From Syntrophomonadaceae bacterium (GTDB taxonomy: Bacteria > Bacillota > Syntrophomonadia > Syntrophomonadales > Syntrophomonadaceae), in assembly GCA_028706315.1 (NCBI GenBank), contig JAQWBP010000010.1:1-58919 (forward strand): a DNA stretch of 58,919 bases, given 5' to 3'. Positions 47,671 to 57,043 of the stretch are shown here, one piece after another. Each line of letters starts with the position of its first letter. Within the stretch, counting starts at the first letter, position 1. Both the position numbers and the translations under genes were made by a program. The notes below the pieces were generated by a model. The model was not told where the DNA came from and did no database searches. It worked only from the letters and a program-made list of their open reading frames with translations.

Positions 47671-49356
47671 TTATTTTACTATTATCACTTTAGCCTTAAA
47701 GTCATCGCGAACTAAGTAGAGACGGTCGCCTGTCCTTAATTCCTCGGGGGTTATTAGCGTTCCGTTCTTGATGATCATAGCCTTGCTCAGACTAATATTA
47801 AGGTTACTGCTCTTCGGCATCCACTGGTTACGCCGGGTACTCCAGTCTCTGCTATCCCGCAGCGATAACATCCACCCTGCCATAGGATTATCATTAACAT
47901 TTACTACGGATCCGCTGGTTACTCTCTGCCGTAGAAGTGAATCCATGTTCTTCTGCAGGGCGATACAAGCAATCCGGTCACCATCTGTATAAACATAAGC
48001 ATACCAGTCTTTCAGTTTATTTTTCTCTGCCCTATCGCTATCCTCATCAACCGCATAATCGCCAGCAAAGAACTCCCCGGGAGTTATAAGTTTACCCTGC
48101 CCCATGTCATAAATTCTCGTGTCATTATCATAATAAAGCTGTTTTTCTTCATCATAAGCTTCCCATTCATTCTGATTGAGAATAGAGAATTTTTTCAGCC
48201 ATACCGTATCTTCTAACACCTGATCAATTCTACCTGTGTATATGTAATGTTCACCTATACTAGAATTATTAATATCTTCATTATAGATATATATGATACT
48301 GGCTATACGGTCTCCTGCCCTGCCATCAGATAATATGTAAGCATCATCTCCAACACTTAAAGCAAATTTGTCCCGCAACCGTCCATTTTTTATAATAATA
48401 CTGCCCTCATCAAAAGCATAATTGCGGTTATTATCCATTTCCAGGGCTTCAGTATACCAGTTAATATCCCTGATTTTATCGGCTACCGTTGCCTCATACT
48501 GATTTTTAATAATCATACTAGCGATATTATCGCGTCCCATAATATTTTTTCCTACCAGATAAGCAGTTTTTCCCCGGTAATATTTAAGATTTTGTAGAGG
48601 AATTTTTTGTCCCCCAATATAAAGAGGCATATCATTACTAAATGGCATAGAATACACTGCCGTTAACTCCTGCCACTGACCATTGCGAAACACCTCGATA
48701 TCTTCAAGCCCTATGGTATTATCTAGTTCATCGACTAAGGCTAATCTTCCTTTATACAGATCCTTAACTAATATAGAATCACCTTCAACCTGCATGCGGC
48801 TGATAATATCGGTTTGTAAATCATCAAAATAAAGAAGAATCTGGTCACCTTCATATAAAGAATCCAGCGCTACGTTCTGCCCTTTACGCTGAACTATTGT
48901 AGCTGGCGCAGTATAGTAAGTTGCCTGCTGGCCATTACTCTGTGCAATCTCGATTTGGGAACGGTCAATATTTTTTATTATCCCTTTTCTTACTCTGCTG
49001 CCCGGGCTAATATAACCCATGGCGGCAGTCGAATAAGCTTCTAGGGAGACTAGCTTTTTTCCCTGCAAAACACCATAAACCTCCATGCCGGCTTGCAATG
49101 CATCCCTACTAACTGGACGGCGATCAATAATAAATTTGGCTCCGGGATCAATATCAAATATGTAATGATACCCAGCATAAGTTTCAATCTCTGCTCGGGC
49201 AGGTGCTGCTTCCTCACCTGAAACTCCTGATGTCAAGCTAACCAAATAACCTTCGGTATAACCGGCCGTATACGGGTTAATTTCTACCGCATAGACCTCC
49301 CCGGCCATGGCCAGAAGAAATACCACCACTAACAAGGTTGAAAATACTTTTTTCAT
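47671..49356 (-). CDS. Large secreted beta-rich repeat protein of unknown function
   Basis: I do not recognise the family. A signal peptide (about residues 1-24, ending EVYA) is followed by 540 residues with a repeating pattern: a GxI or IxxI strand, a short loop, a pair of strands and a G-D-x-(I/L/A/Y) turn, for example YEGDQILLYF, SVGDDAYILSD, FFAGDYAVDED and RTGDRLYLVRDD. Five or six such units are plausible and resemble DUF5666-type small beta-barrels. The sequence is rich in Asp, Asn, Gly and Tyr. There is no enzyme motif, no SLH domain and no sorting signal. The ATG at 49356 follows GGGAGAAG. Its neighbours are the SLH and IPT genes. Confidence 0.65.
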   Translation of the reverse strand: MKKVFSTLLVVVFLLAMAGEVYAVEINPYTAGYTEGYLVSLTSGVSGEEAAPARAEIETYAGYHYIFDIDPGAKFIIDRRPVSRDALQAGMEVYGVLQGKKLVSLEAYSTAAMGYISPGSRVRKGIIKNIDRSQIEIAQSNGQQATYYTAPATIVQRKGQNVALDSLYEGDQILLYFDDLQTDIISRMQVEGDSILVKDLYKGRLALVDELDNTIGLEDIEVFRNGQWQELTAVYSMPFSNDMPLYIGGQKIPLQNLKYYRGKTAYLVGKNIMGRDNIASMIIKNQYEATVADKIRDINWYTEALEMDNNRNYAFDEGSIIIKNGRLRDKFALSVGDDAYILSDGRAGDRIASIIYIYNEDINNSSIGEHYIYTGRIDQVLEDTVWLKKFSILNQNEWEAYDEEKQLYYDNDTRIYDMGQGKLITPGEFFAGDYAVDEDSDRAEKNKLKDWYAYVYTDGDRIACIALQKNMDSLLRQRVTSGSVVNVNDNPMAGWMLSLRDSRDWSTRRNQWMPKSSNLNISLSKAMIIKNGTLITPEELRTGDRLYLVRDDFKAKVIIVK

Positions 49357-49417
49357 CACTACTTCTCCCTTAAACCAAATATTTTGGCAATTAACTAGTC
49401 TTTAGCTAGCCATATCC

Positions 49418-52400
49418 TTAATTTCTATCGCCTAAAACGGTATACATACCTAACTGTTTGATCGAGACAGGTACTGCTCCACCCGTTATTCTACGCTGCT
49501 CTAATGTCATCCAGTTGCTATTATGTTCATCATACCTGCAAACTGTGGCTTTAGTCAGCCTGCGCATAGAGGCTTTAGCCGTATCAACATCCAGCATCAA
49601 ACTCATATTAGTAGCCAAGTAATTTATCGGGCTACTATTTCCCCCCTGGAAAAAATTAGCTTCCAGTGCATAAACCGGGGAAAGGTGGTTGGCAGCAGTT
49701 AAATAATTACTGCTTTTAGCCGGAGCAATCTTAAACCTGATGCCGGCGTCATCCCGATAGCTGTTATTTTTTACCTGGGCTAACCCGAAAACCGCTGGAT
49801 TCATTTTTAAACTGAAATTACTGCCCCTTATTTCGATATCCCGGGCCGCTCTGCCAACTATCGCCCGGGCAGGTATGCTCAGCACTACTTCTTCTGCGCC
49901 AGCAAGATCACCCCGAGTCAGATCTATTAGCAATGGTTTACTATTATGATCTTTAGTCCCCAGGGTAACTAGCGCCGTGTTCCCTTGTTTGCGCATTTGG
50001 GTGTTATCAGATATACCCCCATCATAATCAGGGGCACCTACTCTAGTACCAGTTCTTACCTCATTACTTTCCGCTGAAGGTTGCGAAGAACCAAAATCGC
50101 CCACAGCTTTAACTATAAATTTATAAGTAGTACGCCGCTGCAAATCGGTATAAACATACGAAGTTAATTGAGTAGAACCGACAAAGTCTACCTGACCACC
50201 TTCAACTACGTAAATCTCGTATTCTCGTGCCCCTTCTACCGCATTCCAGTGTATTTTAATACCATGGTCGATATCATTGTACTCGTCAATAATTATTTCG
50301 GCTACTACCCCTAAAGGAGCCTGAACTTCAGGGAAATCGTAATGGATACCATCATAAGAGTCACTAGCTCCTTTATCCGGATTCACTATAATAATCCCCC
50401 CGGTATCTACCTTCCCAGGCGGAGTCTTAACTATTATGGTGTCAGCATCAAGGACTTTGACGTCAGTACCTTCATTACCTGATGTCAGCACATAAGGATC
50501 AATTTCATTACTCTGCCATTGACCTACCGACCGGCTGGTAGTTTTATAGATGATCTCTCCTCCAGTTTCGGCATCAGCTTTCTTCGTTACTGGATTAAAT
50601 ACTACTTTGCAGCCTGCCATAAAACCTGACCCTTTAATCTTGATTTCCTGCCCGCCCTCAGCCGAAATTGAGTTTATATTTTGATTATTTGTGCCAACCA
50701 CCGTACTTTCCACACCGGTAATTTTCGGGGTACTAATATAAGTAAATTCCCCTTCTGGAACTGGCATTTCTCCATCCGGATTTTCCACTCTTACTGCCAC
50801 TGACCCCGGGGAGTTAGCTGGTGTTCTTACCTGCACTGTTTTATAATCAATAAATTTGACATCACTCTCTGCAACCTTAGCTCCGCCAAAATAGACTGCC
50901 AGCGGATCAGCATAACCTTCCATTTTTTCTCGGAAATCCTTACCCGTTATCGTTACTACAGTTCCCCCGGTAGCCGGCCCCATAGTAGGCGTAACTATAC
51001 CTATCTGGGGACTAGTTTCTCCTTTGGTAAACTGGATATAGATCGGCTTTTGTCCGGTCGGCAGCTTATCAGAACATGCCACCCCGCCATCCTCATTAAT
51101 TACTATTACCCGGTGCAGTTTCCCTACCTGGCTTTCATTAACCTCAGGCATGGTAAAGGTAAGTTTAGTAGGTAAAGTATAAGTTATGGCTTCCGGTTTT
51201 ATTTCCAGGATATCAGCTATTTGAATTCTAGCATTTTCCCGGAAATCCTCGCCCAGAATGGCAACTTCACTTTTACCTTGATAATTCATGCGTAATATAT
51301 TCATGTCCTGCCCATTAACACTAGTATTTTCCGGATTTTTTCCATCCCGAGTTATATTATGTATTACCGGACTGCTGGCCGGGTTTTTATATTCAAAACT
51401 GGAACTGGCTGTTTCTCCATCAGGGTTAACTAACGTAACCGGGACACTTCCTACTGTGTAATAAGAAGGTGTCACCACAATCAACTGACCTACCCTTTCC
51501 AGTCTGCTGGAAGGAGAATACCCACGTTCTACAATAAGCCGTCGATCTTGAACTTCTACTCGTACTAGTTCATAACCGGAGTAGTTTGCCGCCTCACTAG
51601 CCATTCCAGCTGACAATAGACTTAAATCTATATATTTAACCGTATTATCATAGCTAAATTCGCCACTATAAATTTTATTGTTCGCATTTAATTCAACTTT
51701 TAGCTGGCTGTTCCCATCTTGACTGGCATCATAAGCAATAGTCAAACCACCATCAAGTTTTACTGTCGCATGCTCACTATCTATCCTGCCAGAATTATCC
51801 TTATCCCGAGGGATATCCCGGTTAGAGATAGCGCCAAAACGTAACAATGGTATTTCCTTTGTCTTGGTAGTAGTCAGGCTGTCATATACTTCTATACTAC
51901 TGGGGAAAAACCCGCTACCATAAACTTCTACGTTTTCCCGCCCAAATTTGCTGCCCTCGGCCGGAATAATTTTATCTATGCGAGGCTGGGAACCTTCAAA
52001 GGTAAAAGGTACTTTATTCGAGATCCCTGAATCATTATTGACTACCATTACCTCTACCTTGCCGGCTGGATTAGCTGGAGATAATATTTTTAAGTACCCA
52101 TCAGAAAACTCTAATACCTTAACCTGAGTGCGATTAAAATAAACTTTAGGTAAAACTGGCCGCACTATTCCCTCAAACCAGCTATCGTAGTCTGAATAAT
52201 CCTGGGGGGTAGATTTATACAGATCGCGTAATGCTGCCGCTCCTATATGTCCACGGAAATCATCCCAGCTCTCATTACCGTTTAAATCAGTATAAGGTTC
52301 TCCCTCCTGGCGCATGCGATCACGGTTTTTATCATCAAAAGGTTCATAAAACCGGAAATCCCGTCCGGTAATTTCAATAATATCTCCCCCGGCAGCACTA

Positions 52401-55400
52401 CCCTGTGCCGGTACTACTTTAATAATTTCCGGATAACTGGTAGGTACTATATAGGTAAAACCGTCCGCTTTAACTGCAGAAGCACCGTCAGGATTAATTA
52501 CTACTACTGGCACAGTTAAACTTCCCGTCCCCTTGTCTTTCCATAAATCCCCCGGATAAGAAGGAACGACAACAGAAATCATATTCCCTTCAATACTGAC
52601 TTCAGTATCTTCGGGACGCACCTCCAACCCGTTGATAATTACCCGGCTTTTTTTCTGACCATAATCTTTGAAATCACTGCCATGTATTTCTATACTGTAG
52701 CCTCCCAGGGTAGAGCCCTCAGAGGGAACAATTTTATCAATAACCGGATTAGACTGGGGCTGGCTGAAATAATAAAATCCCTGGTTACCAGTACGGCTAT
52801 CACTCTTAGTATCGGGATTTACCACTTTAAGGTCATAATAGCCATCTGCAGCTAGAATCGGCACCGTAAACTGAATTTCACTTTTATTTATTACCCGCAC
52901 ATGTTTACCTGTTATCTTACCGTTATCATCTATATGGTAAGGGGTCTGCATAATAAGATTAACCTCTGGCGAGTCTTTAATAGTAAGCCCTTTATTATTT
53001 ACGCTTAAATCATAGGTAGAGCCTCCTACCTTGCGGGCCTTAAGTGTTTCACCGGAAGACTCAATTATATAAGTATTACTAATACCATCACTCAGTTTAA
53101 CTGTACCATCAGCTTCTTTGTCTAGAGTATAATATTGTTTTGGGTTACTACCATTAACATATAATAAAACACTGTCATAATAATCTGCCAATATTAGGTT
53201 TTTCTTATCATTAATAGAAAGCAGTTTTTCCTTATCATTAGAATAATTAACTAACTTTATATGCTTGTAATTATCCGTGTTATAAATGTTGATATCTTTA
53301 TTATCCAGAAAAACCCTGGTACCTATCAGTTTTAACATATCAATATCGCCGCTGGCAGAATCCGGTTTTAAAAAATTTTGCCCCGTTACTACTACTAGGG
53401 TACCGGTACTGCCTGATTTAGGAGAAAAATCTGTAATTTTAGGATCAGTATAAGTTTTGACATATTTGAATGGCCATACGGCTATTCCACCTTCCGGGTT
53501 TAAGACCTGAAGCTGAGTCTCACCTTCCCGTCCGGGGGGTGCCTTGAAAGTAATTTGTTCCCCGGTGCCATTGCGCTCTATTCCTGTAACTTCTTCACCG
53601 TCAATAACTACCATTACTCCTTGTCTAAAATTGCTACCCTTTATAGTAACTTCTTCGCCGCCATTAATAGTTACAATATCTGGTATTACCGAGGTAATGG
53701 ATGGAATTATATTTGCTGCCGGGTATAAAAATTCAATAGAATTAATTAATTGAGCACTTAAGCCATAATCGTTGGAATTGCGTACCGGGTTAACGATTTT
53801 AAGGTATGTTTTACCCAGTTGTTCCACCGGGGTTCCGGCCGGTACAATAATTTGTAACTTACTGCCCAGGTCATTCCCTTCCGTGCCATCAACTACCTGA
53901 CCACTATCGTTAAATAGCTGCAGTTTTATATTGTTGTTTCCATTTTTATCCAAAATTATTTCCTTACCCAGCTCAACCCGAGGAAACCGTACTATTTCCT
54001 TATTATCCTCCTTATATTTAGTTATCATGAAATTTTTGCCATGAATAGTAATCAGTAAATCTTTAGGAATTTGATATTCAGCAGTTGTTTTTTCTACCTG
54101 AATTTTATCTGGAATAATGCTGTTTATTTCAGGCATTTCTTTCCCACTTATATAGGTGTAACCATCAGATAGTTCAGCCCGTTCTTTAAACACTATAGAA
54201 CCGCCTTCATAATAAAGTGTAGTGACGGTTTCTACTACTACATCTTTAACCAGTTCGGAATCCATATCTGAGGTTCCATAAGTTCTTACGTTAATTTCAT
54301 CCAAACTTTTGCTAAAATATGCCTCATAAGGTGTCGTAGCATTATCACAAAAATACGCTTTTTCACCAATCCATACGGTTATAAATCTGGAAGCCGAGGT
54401 AATCGTTTTTTCCCCAGATTTGCCCTTATTATATATACCAGGACCATAATTAATTTTCAGGGTTGTAGCATCGTATACCTCAGAGTCGATTTTATCCAAC
54501 TTTGTAGGTTCAAATTCAGGTATATTTAGAGTACCAAAAAATTCCCCGAATATGGTTGTCTTTGACCCGGTTGTAGGTCCATGATTCGGATCTGTTTTTA
54601 TAATTTTCATCTTGGTATCAGCGTCAATTACATTAAATTTTTCCAGGAGGATATATTCTCTTCCTATTTTTTTATCGGGATCTCCTGAATCAACACGGTT
54701 AGTTAAAACAACATAATATTCTCCAACTGCAATTTTAGGTACTTCTACCGAAAATATATCGATGTTATCTTCTTGGTCAGTTGTAGGGAGAGTAGGATTT
54801 ACCCCTTTATTCTTAACACTATACGGATCAGTACCATCTAAAGACCGTAAAAAATATACGTCATACGATTCATTTATTATGCCACGGCGAAAATAGACCT
54901 TATCCCCTGCCTGCCCGCGGTTAGGTAGCATTTCAATACCGTCAAGGTCAATGGTTTCATAAAGGCGGAACTGATCTTCATAGGTATGTCTTATCTCAAG
55001 ATTAACCTCAACATCCAAGTTGGATGGGAAATCAGATTTAGTAACTGTATTTTTAATAAAAACTATATTTTGCAACCCCAGGGCCCCAACAACAGGTGAA
55101 ATACTCACTGTTTCTGAAGCATCCTCGTTTGTAAATTCTGCATAATTACCTGGTCTACCATATTGAGCCGTAATTTCTTCAGTGCCTATTTTGTCCATAT
55201 TACTGCCCTTGATAGTCAAGATACCCTCTGCAGTAGATTCCCCATTGGCTACTCTACGTGTCACTTCTGATATTTTCGGTATGGTATTTTCATTAATATC
55301 TACGGTATATGAACCTATTACTATTTTCTGTCCCAAGAAATCAGTTTCATCGTTAATGCGATCGGCTGCTACTTCAAATTTGAGATAATCAGAATCATTT

Positions 55401-55675
55401 TCTGTTCGGTACTGAGTAAGGGTCTTCAGACCTGATTCATATGTATCAATCTTGACCGTCGCGTTACGCAGATTAACACCCTGAATATCTATATACATCT
55501 TGATTAACTCACGGTTGTTGTTAAAAGTTTTACCTATCTTAATACTATTCACCTTATAGTTGGTAGGATCATAATCACCGACTTCAGCCCATGCAGACTT
55601 ATAAGGCCAGAGGGTTAATAAAAAAGTAAAAACGAGTAAAATAGCAATTAAGCGACGACCAGCTCTCTTTTTCAT
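49418..55675 (-). CDS. Giant secreted IPT/TIG-repeat surface protein with FN3 domain (2085 residues)
   Basis: Signal peptide about 1-30 (KSAWA). About ten IPT/TIG immunoglobulin-like units follow, recognised by P-x-(I/V)-x-x-(I/V)-x-P...G...(V/I)xGxxF, e.g. SVIPDIVTINGGEEVTIKGS, KIVPSEGSTLGGYSIEIHGS, KVVPAQGSAAGGDIIEITGR, IVTPTMGPATGGTVVTITGK. A fibronectin type III domain lies near 1770-1860 (HGIKIHWNAVEGAREYEIYV to TTYKFIVKAVGDFGSSQPSA). Two calcium-loop-like segments are described under findings. The last 200 residues end with VCRYDEHNSNWMTLEQ and VPVSIKQLGMYTVLG, as in a terminal beta domain that also closes the 55897 protein. No SLH, LPxTG or transmembrane anchor is visible. It may be a long fibre or adhesin. 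Confidence 0.85.
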   Translation of the reverse strand: MKKRAGRRLIAILLVFTFLLTLWPYKSAWAEVGDYDPTNYKVNSIKIGKTFNNNRELIKMYIDIQGVNLRNATVKIDTYESGLKTLTQYRTENDSDYLKFEVAADRINDETDFLGQKIVIGSYTVDINENTIPKISEVTRRVANGESTAEGILTIKGSNMDKIGTEEITAQYGRPGNYAEFTNEDASETVSISPVVGALGLQNIVFIKNTVTKSDFPSNLDVEVNLEIRHTYEDQFRLYETIDLDGIEMLPNRGQAGDKVYFRRGIINESYDVYFLRSLDGTDPYSVKNKGVNPTLPTTDQEDNIDIFSVEVPKIAVGEYYVVLTNRVDSGDPDKKIGREYILLEKFNVIDADTKMKIIKTDPNHGPTTGSKTTIFGEFFGTLNIPEFEPTKLDKIDSEVYDATTLKINYGPGIYNKGKSGEKTITSASRFITVWIGEKAYFCDNATTPYEAYFSKSLDEINVRTYGTSDMDSELVKDVVVETVTTLYYEGGSIVFKERAELSDGYTYISGKEMPEINSIIPDKIQVEKTTAEYQIPKDLLITIHGKNFMITKYKEDNKEIVRFPRVELGKEIILDKNGNNNIKLQLFNDSGQVVDGTEGNDLGSKLQIIVPAGTPVEQLGKTYLKIVNPVRNSNDYGLSAQLINSIEFLYPAANIIPSITSVIPDIVTINGGEEVTIKGSNFRQGVMVVIDGEEVTGIERNGTGEQITFKAPPGREGETQLQVLNPEGGIAVWPFKYVKTYTDPKITDFSPKSGSTGTLVVVTGQNFLKPDSASGDIDMLKLIGTRVFLDNKDINIYNTDNYKHIKLVNYSNDKEKLLSINDKKNLILADYYDSVLLYVNGSNPKQYYTLDKEADGTVKLSDGISNTYIIESSGETLKARKVGGSTYDLSVNNKGLTIKDSPEVNLIMQTPYHIDDNGKITGKHVRVINKSEIQFTVPILAADGYYDLKVVNPDTKSDSRTGNQGFYYFSQPQSNPVIDKIVPSEGSTLGGYSIEIHGSDFKDYGQKKSRVIINGLEVRPEDTEVSIEGNMISVVVPSYPGDLWKDKGTGSLTVPVVVINPDGASAVKADGFTYIVPTSYPEIIKVVPAQGSAAGGDIIEITGRDFRFYEPFDDKNRDRMRQEGEPYTDLNGNESWDDFRGHIGAAALRDLYKSTPQDYSDYDSWFEGIVRPVLPKVYFNRTQVKVLEFSDGYLKILSPANPAGKVEVMVVNNDSGISNKVPFTFEGSQPRIDKIIPAEGSKFGRENVEVYGSGFFPSSIEVYDSLTTTKTKEIPLLRFGAISNRDIPRDKDNSGRIDSEHATVKLDGGLTIAYDASQDGNSQLKVELNANNKIYSGEFSYDNTVKYIDLSLLSAGMASEAANYSGYELVRVEVQDRRLIVERGYSPSSRLERVGQLIVVTPSYYTVGSVPVTLVNPDGETASSSFEYKNPASSPVIHNITRDGKNPENTSVNGQDMNILRMNYQGKSEVAILGEDFRENARIQIADILEIKPEAITYTLPTKLTFTMPEVNESQVGKLHRVIVINEDGGVACSDKLPTGQKPIYIQFTKGETSPQIGIVTPTMGPATGGTVVTITGKDFREKMEGYADPLAVYFGGAKVAESDVKFIDYKTVQVRTPANSPGSVAVRVENPDGEMPVPEGEFTYISTPKITGVESTVVGTNNQNINSISAEGGQEIKIKGSGFMAGCKVVFNPVTKKADAETGGEIIYKTTSRSVGQWQSNEIDPYVLTSGNEGTDVKVLDADTIIVKTPPGKVDTGGIIIVNPDKGASDSYDGIHYDFPEVQAPLGVVAEIIIDEYNDIDHGIKIHWNAVEGAREYEIYVVEGGQVDFVGSTQLTSYVYTDLQRRTTYKFIVKAVGDFGSSQPSAESNEVRTGTRVGAPDYDGGISDNTQMRKQGNTALVTLGTKDHNSKPLLIDLTRGDLAGAEEVVLSIPARAIVGRAARDIEIRGSNFSLKMNPAVFGLAQVKNNSYRDDAGIRFKIAPAKSSNYLTAANHLSPVYALEANFFQGGNSSPINYLATNMSLMLDVDTAKASMRRLTKATVCRYDEHNSNWMTLEQRRITGGAVPVSIKQLGMYTVLGDRN

Positions 55676-55824
55676 CAGCTTTCCTCCTGTGTAAATGATT
55701 TATCTTAACTGCTGAATTATCAGCACTTAGTATTACTCCGCGCGCATATGCTTTAAAAAGACTCTTAAAGCCAATTCTTCGCTAATACTTTATCGACAAA
55801 AGCATACTATTCCTTTAATCTAAT

Positions 55825-55868
55825 AAGATAAAGGTCCTGAAGTAGCCTTTGAGCCAGGTCAGGACCTT
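55825..55868 (-). terminator. Terminator of the small IPT protein gene
   Basis: A perfect 10-bp stem AAGGTCCTGA (55831-55840) / TCAGGACCTT (55859-55868) with an 18-base loop lies about 28 bases past the stop at 55897. The T-tract is weak (TATCTTATT). Confidence 0.7.
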
Positions 55869-55896
55869 CATTATTTAAATTCACGTTTTAATTCTG

Positions 55897-56880
55897 TTAT
55901 TCGACAACGACAAATATCCCGGGGTACCTACTGCTGAATTCGACTACATTGTCTAGCAAATTAGCTCTACAGGGGAGTTCATGCCATTGCCTGGTTTGCT
56001 CGTCATAGCGTAATACTTTGAGATCGTAACCTTCACTATTTGTAAAGGGAATGCTCAGTTCCACCTGGTCAAAAGTAAAGTTTTCCCCTCCTACTTCAAT
56101 AAACTCAGATTTTATGCTCGCCATAGCCAGTTTCTGTTGCAGGCTTTTCTTCAGAACTGGTTCAATCCTGCCTAATCTTAGTTCTATATCTTCCCAACTA
56201 TAGTCAGAATCTAACTTTATGCCGCATAATCTGATTTCTGCCCACCGGGAAATAGTATCTATTTCTCGAATGCTCTCCCCTCTTGTGGCTGAGAAAATTA
56301 TCTTTCTGACCAGCACATCGTCACCCATTAATTCATCCAGGTCGAGAGTCAGGCCTCTTCTTTCTATATAACGAGATGCTAATAAAACCGTATCCTGGCT
56401 CCTATTTACTGTTTCGAGCACTTCACTGCTGCTGCCGGAATACTTTACCCTGACACCTTCTGCGGGAACCAGGTAGTCGGCTGCTCTGATAACGCTAAAT
56501 TCATCGTAAAAAGTTTGTTCGTTATTATCACTATTAATAACTGTAATGTTATAAATACCTGGTTCTAAGCGATCGTCATCAGGCAAATAGACCTCGAGAT
56601 ACATTTTCCCATCACTTCCGGTATGGGTATATACCTTTTCCGCATAAATATCATTAAACTTGACTCGAATATTACCCTCAGTATTAAAACCATCTCCTGC
56701 GATAAGCACTGGTTCATCTTCATCGTAATCTTCACTGACACTGCCTGGTGAAATCCCGGTTATAGCAGGGACCTGAATAGCGGAACCCTGCGCACTAGCA
56801 GAATATATTCCAGTAGTTAAACTAATTATAAAGAAAAAACAAACCAGATAAGTAATGATTTTACCTATAAACCTTTTCAA
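55897..56880 (-). CDS. Small secreted IPT/TIG-domain protein
   Basis: A 327-residue exported protein. Signal peptide about 1-32 (YSASAQG). One IPT/TIG domain follows (about 38-135, ITGISPGSVSEDYDEDEPVL). The middle (150-270) is a helical and beta mixture that I do not recognise. The last 60 residues, LKVLRYDEQTRQWHELPC to FSSRYPGIFVVVE, are the same style of terminal domain as in the 2085-residue protein. The TTG start at 56880 lies about 9 bases after GGAG. It is followed on the same strand by the giant gene at 55675, 221 bases away, with a terminator between. Confidence 0.8.
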   Translation of the reverse strand: MKRFIGKIITYLVCFFFIISLTTGIYSASAQGSAIQVPAITGISPGSVSEDYDEDEPVLIAGDGFNTEGNIRVKFNDIYAEKVYTHTGSDGKMYLEVYLPDDDRLEPGIYNITVINSDNNEQTFYDEFSVIRAADYLVPAEGVRVKYSGSSSEVLETVNRSQDTVLLASRYIERRGLTLDLDELMGDDVLVRKIIFSATRGESIREIDTISRWAEIRLCGIKLDSDYSWEDIELRLGRIEPVLKKSLQQKLAMASIKSEFIEVGGENFTFDQVELSIPFTNSEGYDLKVLRYDEQTRQWHELPCRANLLDNVVEFSSRYPGIFVVVE

Positions 56881-56909
56881 TCTTTCCTACTCCTATCTCA
56901 ATACTTGGT

Positions 56910-56953
56910 GGCAGGGGGTGAACCGCCCATCTTCATAGGTGGTTATGCCCTGC
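56910..56953 (-). other. Two-part hairpin upstream of the small IPT gene
   Basis: ACCGCCCAT (56922-56930) pairs with ATAGGTGGT (56935-56943) around CTTC, and GCAGGG (56911-56916) pairs with CCCTGC (56948-56953), leaving an internal loop. In the minus-strand RNA the inner stem has one A-C mismatch and one G-U. It lies 30-73 bases upstream of the start codon, between the HD-GYP gene and the IPT gene, so it is a possible RNA regulator. Confidence 0.45.
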
Positions 56954-57043
56954 AGCCATGCATCTTACATGATATATTCCCTTTACATAATATATCGTTG
57001 ACTCAGCATGATTCTTGATGCTCAAATCTAATAAATATCTGGG

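Noticed and set aside
56910-56953. Cyclic-di-GMP riboswitch
   Set aside because: The GEMM core sequences are absent; only the neighbouring HD-GYP suggested it.
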